Assembly (NCBI RefSeq): GCF_037126175.1
Contig: NZ_CP146986.1
Location: forward strand, 1 to 64,000
Length of the DNA stretch: 64,000 nucleotides
DNA from: Pseudomonas sp. RSB 5.4
GTDB taxonomy: Bacteria; Pseudomonadota; Gammaproteobacteria; Pseudomonadales; Pseudomonadaceae
Reading direction: 5' to 3'
Positions 60,147-64,000 of the stretch are shown piece after piece. Below the pieces are notes generated by a model. That model had not been told where the DNA came from. It saw only the letters and a program-made list of their open reading frames with translations, and did no database searches. Every line of letters starts with the position of its first letter. Positions within the stretch are counted from its first letter, which is position 1. The position numbers and the translations under genes are program-made.

Positions 60147-60932
60147 ATGCTTCCGGCTCTATGGGTTGCCAAAACCGGTCTGTCCGCCCAGGACACCAAC
60201 CTGACCACCATTTCCAACAACCTGGCGAACGTCTCGACCACGGGTTTCAAACGTGACCGTGCCGAATTCCAGGACCTGCTGTATCAGATCAAGCGTCAGC
60301 CAGGCGCTCAGTCGACCCAGGACAGCGAACTGCCGTCGGGTCTGCAACTGGGTACCGGTGTGCGCATCGTCGGCACGCAGAAAAACTTCACCGCCGGCAG
60401 CCTGCAAACCACCGAGCAGCCGCTGGACATGGCCATCGACGGTCGCGGTTTCTTCCAGATCCTGCAGCCGGACGGCACCACGTCCTACACCCGTGACGGT
60501 ACTTTCCACCTCGACTCCAATGGCCAGATCGTCAACGCCAGCGGTTTCGCCCTGGAGCCGGCCATCGTCATCCCGAACAACGCGCAGAGCTTCACCGTCG
60601 GCACCGACGGCACCGTGTCGATCACAGTGCCAGGCAACCCGGCCGCTCAGGTGATCGGCAACCTGCAAACCGCCGACTTCATCAACCCGGCCGGTCTGCA
60701 AGCGGTGGGCAACAACCTGTTCCTCGAAACCGCTGCTTCCGGCGCGCCGCAAATCGGCACCCCGGGCCTGAACGGTTTCGGTACCACGCTGCAGAACACC
60801 CTGGAAGGTTCCAACGTCAGCACCGTTGAAGAGATGGTCAACATGATCACCACTCAGCGCGCTTACGAGATGAACTCCAAGGTGATCTCCACCGCCGACC
60901 AGATGCTCTCGTTCGTAACGCAGAATCTGTAA
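60147..60932 (+). CDS. flgG: Flagellar distal-rod protein FlgG, 261 aa
   Basis: Builds the distal rod. 'LWVAKTGLSAQDTNLTTISN' then 'NLANVSTTGFKRDRAEFQDL' at the N-terminus and 'EGSNVSTVEEMVNMITTQRA' at the C-terminus; 261 residues is the typical length. GAGGAG precedes the ATG. 45 bp after flgF. Confidence 0.98.
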   Translation: MLPALWVAKTGLSAQDTNLTTISNNLANVSTTGFKRDRAEFQDLLYQIKRQPGAQSTQDSELPSGLQLGTGVRIVGTQKNFTAGSLQTTEQPLDMAIDGRGFFQILQPDGTTSYTRDGTFHLDSNGQIVNASGFALEPAIVIPNNAQSFTVGTDGTVSITVPGNPAAQVIGNLQTADFINPAGLQAVGNNLFLETAASGAPQIGTPGLNGFGTTLQNTLEGSNVSTVEEMVNMITTQRAYEMNSKVISTADQMLSFVTQNL

Positions 60933-60984
60933 TCAGTCTATGAGGCGGCCATGAGGCCGCCTGCAACACCGTGAGGTAAGGGTC

Positions 60985-61680
60985 ATGAAACGCTTCGTAT
61001 CTGTTCTGGCATTGGGTGGGGTCGTCTCGCTCGCGGGCTGCGTCGCTCCGCCGCCAAAGCCCAATGACCCTTACTACGCCCCGGTATTGCCGCGTACGCC
61101 GTTGCCGGCTGCAGCCAACAACGGCTCGATCTATCAGGCCGGCTTCGAGCAGAACCTGTACAGCGACCGCAAGGCGTTCCGGGTCGGTGACATCATCACC
61201 ATCACCCTGAACGAGAAGACTCAGGCCAGCAAGAACGCCAACTCCCAAGTGGCCAAGAACAGCAAGACCGGCATCGGCCTGACCTCGCTGTTCGGCGGCA
61301 GTGGCACCACCAACAACCCGTTGGGTGGCAATGACCTGAGTCTGGACGTTGGCTACAGCGGCGACCGTGCAACCAAGGGTGACAGCAAGGCGGCGCAGGG
61401 CAACACCCTGACCGGTTCGATCACCGTGACCGTGGCCGACGTGCTGCCCAACGGCATCATCGCCGTGCGCGGCGAGAAGTGGATGACCCTCAACACCGGC
61501 GACGAGCTGGTGCGGATCGCCGGTCTTGTGCGTGCCGATGACATCGCCACCGACAACACCGTGTCGTCGACCCGTGTCGCCGATGCGCGCATCACCTACT
61601 CGGGCACCGGTTCGTTTGCCGATGCGAGTCAGCCAGGCTGGTTCGACCGTTTCTTCCTCAGCCCGCTGTTCCCTTTCTAG
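60985..61680 (+). CDS. flgH: Flagellar L-ring lipoprotein FlgH, 231 aa
   Basis: Outer-membrane L-ring subunit. A lipobox L-A-G-C is at the end of the signal peptide (about residue 21). '[20 protein letters not shown]' and '[20 protein letters not shown]' are conserved, and '[20 protein letters not shown]' precedes the C-terminal 'FFLSPLFPF'. The stop directly abuts the GTG of flgI. Confidence 0.98.
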   Translation: MKRFVSVLALGGVVSLAGCVAPPPKPNDPYYAPVLPRTPLPAAANNGSIYQAGFEQNLYSDRKAFRVGDIITITLNEKTQASKNANSQVAKNSKTGIGLTSLFGGSGTTNNPLGGNDLSLDVGYSGDRATKGDSKAAQGNTLTGSITVTVADVLPNGIIAVRGEKWMTLNTGDELVRIAGLVRADDIATDNTVSSTRVADARITYSGTGSFADASQPGWFDRFFLSPLFPF

Positions 61681-62796
61681 GTGGCGACTTTGAACTTCAA
61701 ACACCTGATGCTGGCTGCGGCATTGATGTCCGCAGCCTTTGGTGCCCACGCCGAGCGGCTGAAAGATATCGCCAGCATTTCCGGCGTGCGCTCCAACCAA
61801 TTGATCGGTTACGGCCTGGTGGTCGGGCTTAACGGCACCGGCGACCAGACGACGCAAACCCCGTTCACCCTGCAGACCTTCAACAACATGCTCTCGCAGT
61901 TCGGCATCAAGGTGCCGCCGGGATCGGGCAACGTGCAGTTGAAAAACGTCGCGGCGGTGTCGGTGAGTGCCGATCTGCCGGCGTTCGCCAAACCGGGGCA
62001 GCAGGTCGATATCACCGTGTCTTCCATCGGTAACTCCAAGAGCCTGCGCGGCGGCACCCTGTTGCTGACCCCGCTCAAGGGTATCGACGGCAACGTCTAC
62101 GCCATCGCTCAGGGCAACCTGGTGGTCGGCGGTTTCGATGCTGAAGGTCGCGACGGTTCGAAGATCACCGTCAACGTTCCGTCGGCCGGTCGCATCCCGG
62201 GCGGTGCGTCGGTGGAGCGTTCGGTGCCGAGCGGGTTCAACCAGGGCAACAGCCTGACGCTGAACCTCAACCGTTCCGACTTCACCACCGCCAAGCGCAT
62301 CGTCGACAAGATCAACGACATGCTCGGCCCTGGCGTGGCACAAGCCATCGACGGCGGTTCGATTCGTGTGACGGCGCCGCTCGATCCGAGCCAGCGCGTC
62401 GACTACCTGTCGATCCTCGAAAACCTCGAAGTCGACCCGGGTCAGGCGGTGGCGAAAGTCATCATCAACTCGCGTACCGGCACCATCGTCATCGGCCAGA
62501 ACGTGAAAGTCTCGCCGGCCGCCGTGACCCACGGCAGCCTGACCGTGACCATCACCGAAGACCCGATCGTCAGCCAGCCGGGCCCATTGTCCAATGGGCA
62601 GACGGCCGTTGTGCCGCGCTCGCGGGTCAACGCCCAGCAAGAAGCCAAACCGATGTTCAAATTCGGCCCGGGTACCACCCTCGACGAAATCGTGCGTGCG
62701 GTAAACCAGGTTGGCGCGGCACCGGGTGACCTGATGGCAATCCTTGAAGCACTGAAGCAGGCCGGCGCGTTGCAAGCCGACCTGATCGTGATCTGA
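61681..62796 (+). CDS. flgI: Flagellar P-ring protein FlgI, 371 aa
   Basis: Periplasmic P-ring subunit. Sec signal peptide ([17 protein letters not shown]) then '[20 protein letters not shown]', '[20 protein letters not shown]', '[20 protein letters not shown]' and the C-terminal '[20 protein letters not shown]'. GTG 61681 follows the flgH stop with no gap; a TTG 9 bp further on is an alternative. Confidence 0.97.
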   Translation: MATLNFKHLMLAAALMSAAFGAHAERLKDIASISGVRSNQLIGYGLVVGLNGTGDQTTQTPFTLQTFNNMLSQFGIKVPPGSGNVQLKNVAAVSVSADLPAFAKPGQQVDITVSSIGNSKSLRGGTLLLTPLKGIDGNVYAIAQGNLVVGGFDAEGRDGSKITVNVPSAGRIPGGASVERSVPSGFNQGNSLTLNLNRSDFTTAKRIVDKINDMLGPGVAQAIDGGSIRVTAPLDPSQRVDYLSILENLEVDPGQAVAKVIINSRTGTIVIGQNVKVSPAAVTHGSLTVTITEDPIVSQPGPLSNGQTAVVPRSRVNAQQEAKPMFKFGPGTTLDEIVRAVNQVGAAPGDLMAILEALKQAGALQADLIVI

Positions 62797-62807
62797 GGAC
62801 GGCGACC

Positions 62808-64000
62808 ATGGATATGCGCAAAGGCAGTCTGGCGGGCACTGGCGATTCGGGTTCGTACTCCGACCTCAATCGTCTGAACCAGCTCAAGGTCGGCGACAAG
62901 AACAGCGATGCGAACATGCGCAAAGTGGCGCAGGAATTCGAATCGCTGTTCCTCGGCGAAATGCTCAAGTCGATGCGTTCGGCCACCGAGGCATTGGGTA
63001 AAGACAACCCGATGAACACCCCGGCGGCCAAGCAATATCAGGAAATGTACGACCAGCAACTGGCGGTGTCGCTGTCTCGCGAGGGCGGCGGTATCGGTCT
63101 GGCCGACGTGCTGATGAAGCAGATGTCGAAGAACAAGCCAATGGCGCCGGGTGAGGCTGCGGCCGCGTCCGCTGCCAAGCAGGAAGCGGCGAAAGCCGCT
63201 GCGGTGCAGACGCCGATTGCTGCCGGCACTACCGGCACCGGCCCGCTGTCACGGCTCAATGGCGAGCGCCCGTTGTGGGCCTCGCGTTCGTTGCATGCGC
63301 CGAACACTCAATTGGCCCACGCCAACGACATGGAAATGATCAACAAGCGTCGTCTGGCTCTGCCGCCGAAACTGGCTGATCGTTTGCTTGCCGGTCTGGT
63401 GCCTTCCGCTACGCCGACTGCCGCCAATGCGTTGCCGCAACGCACCACGACCACGGCCGCCACCGGCGCCGGCCCGCTGTACAACGGCGACTGGCTGAGC
63501 CGTGCCGAAGACGCCAAGGCGTCCGGCGGGCAGATGCAGATTTACGGTCGGGCAATGGCGCAGATTCCGCTGGCACCGGCCAAGCGCGCCTTCAGCTCCG
63601 CCGACGAATTCGTCAACACCATGCTGCCGATGGCCAAAGAAGCCGCCGCGCGTATTGGCGTCGATCCGCGCTACCTGGTGGCGCAAGCCGCACTGGAAAC
63701 CGGTTGGGGCAAATCGGTCATGCGCGCCCAGGATGGCAGCAGCAGTCACAACCTGTTCGGCATCAAGGCCAGCAGCAACTGGACCGGCGATTCGGCCCGG
63801 GCAATCACCAGCGAGTTCCGCAACGGGCAGATGGTCAAGGAGACGGCGCAGTTCCGTTCCTATGCCTCGTACAAGGACAGTTTCCACGATCTGGTGACTT
63901 TGCTGCAGACCAACAATCGCTATCAAGATGTGGTGAAGTCGGCCGATAACCCAGAACAGTTTGTACGCGAGTTGCAAAAGGCCGGTTACGCGACCGACCC
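62808..64000 (+). CDS. flgJ: Flagellar rod-cap / muramidase FlgJ, 3' end beyond window
   Basis: Rod-capping protein with a peptidoglycan-hydrolase domain. The N-terminal rod domain has 'QEFESLFLGEMLKSMRSATE' and 'YDQQLAVSLSREGGGIGLAD'. An Ala-rich linker follows, then the glucosaminidase domain ('LPMAKEAAARIGVDPRYLVA', catalytic Glu in 'AALETGWGKS' at about residue 296, 'DGSSSHNLFGIKASSNW'). 397 residues are visible with no stop. ATG 62808 has TGAGGA upstream, 11 bp after flgI. Confidence 0.96.
   Translation, partial: MDMRKGSLAGTGDSGSYSDLNRLNQLKVGDKNSDANMRKVAQEFESLFLGEMLKSMRSATEALGKDNPMNTPAAKQYQEMYDQQLAVSLSREGGGIGLADVLMKQMSKNKPMAPGEAAAASAAKQEAAKAAAVQTPIAAGTTGTGPLSRLNGERPLWASRSLHAPNTQLAHANDMEMINKRRLALPPKLADRLLAGLVPSATPTAANALPQRTTTTAATGAGPLYNGDWLSRAEDAKASGGQMQIYGRAMAQIPLAPAKRAFSSADEFVNTMLPMAKEAAARIGVDPRYLVAQAALETGWGKSVMRAQDGSSSHNLFGIKASSNWTGDSARAITSEFRNGQMVKETAQFRSYASYKDSFHDLVTLLQTNNRYQDVVKSADNPEQFVRELQKAGYATD

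Noticed and set aside
60847-62775. Minus-strand open frame of 642 codons
   Set aside because: Antisense to flgH and flgI, which are unmistakable.

Overview
The window is chromosomal DNA from a Pseudomonas, most likely of the P. fluorescens group. Evidence is the GC-rich coding sequence, the phhR-phhABC phenylalanine-hydroxylase locus, the flgFGHIJ flagellar block, a PlpD-type patatin autotransporter, and many copies of the 'GTGGGAGCGGGCTTGCTCGCG' type of REP palindrome between genes. No tRNA, rRNA, CRISPR array, transposase or phage gene was seen. Both ends cut a gene: a repeat protein at the left, flgJ at the right.

Left third (1-21.2 kb) is an accessory locus. It holds six paralogous multi-domain proteins built from Ig-like beta-sandwich modules, on both strands: 1-4023(-), 4493-6466(+), 6624-8579(+), 11227-12720(-), 16181-17128(-), 17211-21215(-). 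With them are a classical autotransporter (8811-11111) and two tandem halovibrin (HvnA)-like secreted proteins (12886-14487 and 14484-16133). The genes from 21215 down to 12886 look like one operon: Ig/RCC1 protein, Ig/Big2 protein, then two HvnA-like proteins. Four of the Ig-family transcription units, and an unlinked beta-propeller gene at 51290, carry the same palindrome upstream. It fits the CT-N12-AG form of LuxR-type (las/rhl) boxes. This suggests a quorum-sensing or LuxR-solo regulon of surface or secreted proteins, and is the main candidate for an undescribed system here. The first Ig gene is out of frame at a G7 tract, so it may be phase-variable, decayed or mis-sequenced.

Middle (21.4-47 kb) is mostly core genome: DUF454 and YecA proteins, recQ, a MarR regulator with a clear operator, a FimV-like protein, plpD, a SelT/W-like protein, a DMT exporter with an AraC regulator, an LpxH-like phosphoesterase, an HD protein, DUF962, a second AraC regulator, trkH, a nitroreductase, a Cpx-like regulator/Spy/kinase set, yciI-yciB, yciV-yciO-scpA-scpB and rluB.

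From 46.9 to 50.5 kb a 45-codon peptide gene precedes an M29-type aminopeptidase homologue, with a strong intrinsic terminator between them. This arrangement recalls peptide-precursor operons. Next to it lies a cluster of TyrR/PhhR-like palindromes, then aroP behind a long leader containing a 20-residue, two-tryptophan leader peptide. ArfB and an AT-rich delta-60-repeat beta-propeller gene follow.

Right end (52.6-64 kb): an MFS transporter, two small proteins, phhC-phhB-phhA facing phhR with a PhhR box between them, and flgF-flgG-flgH-flgI-flgJ behind a sigma-54 promoter.
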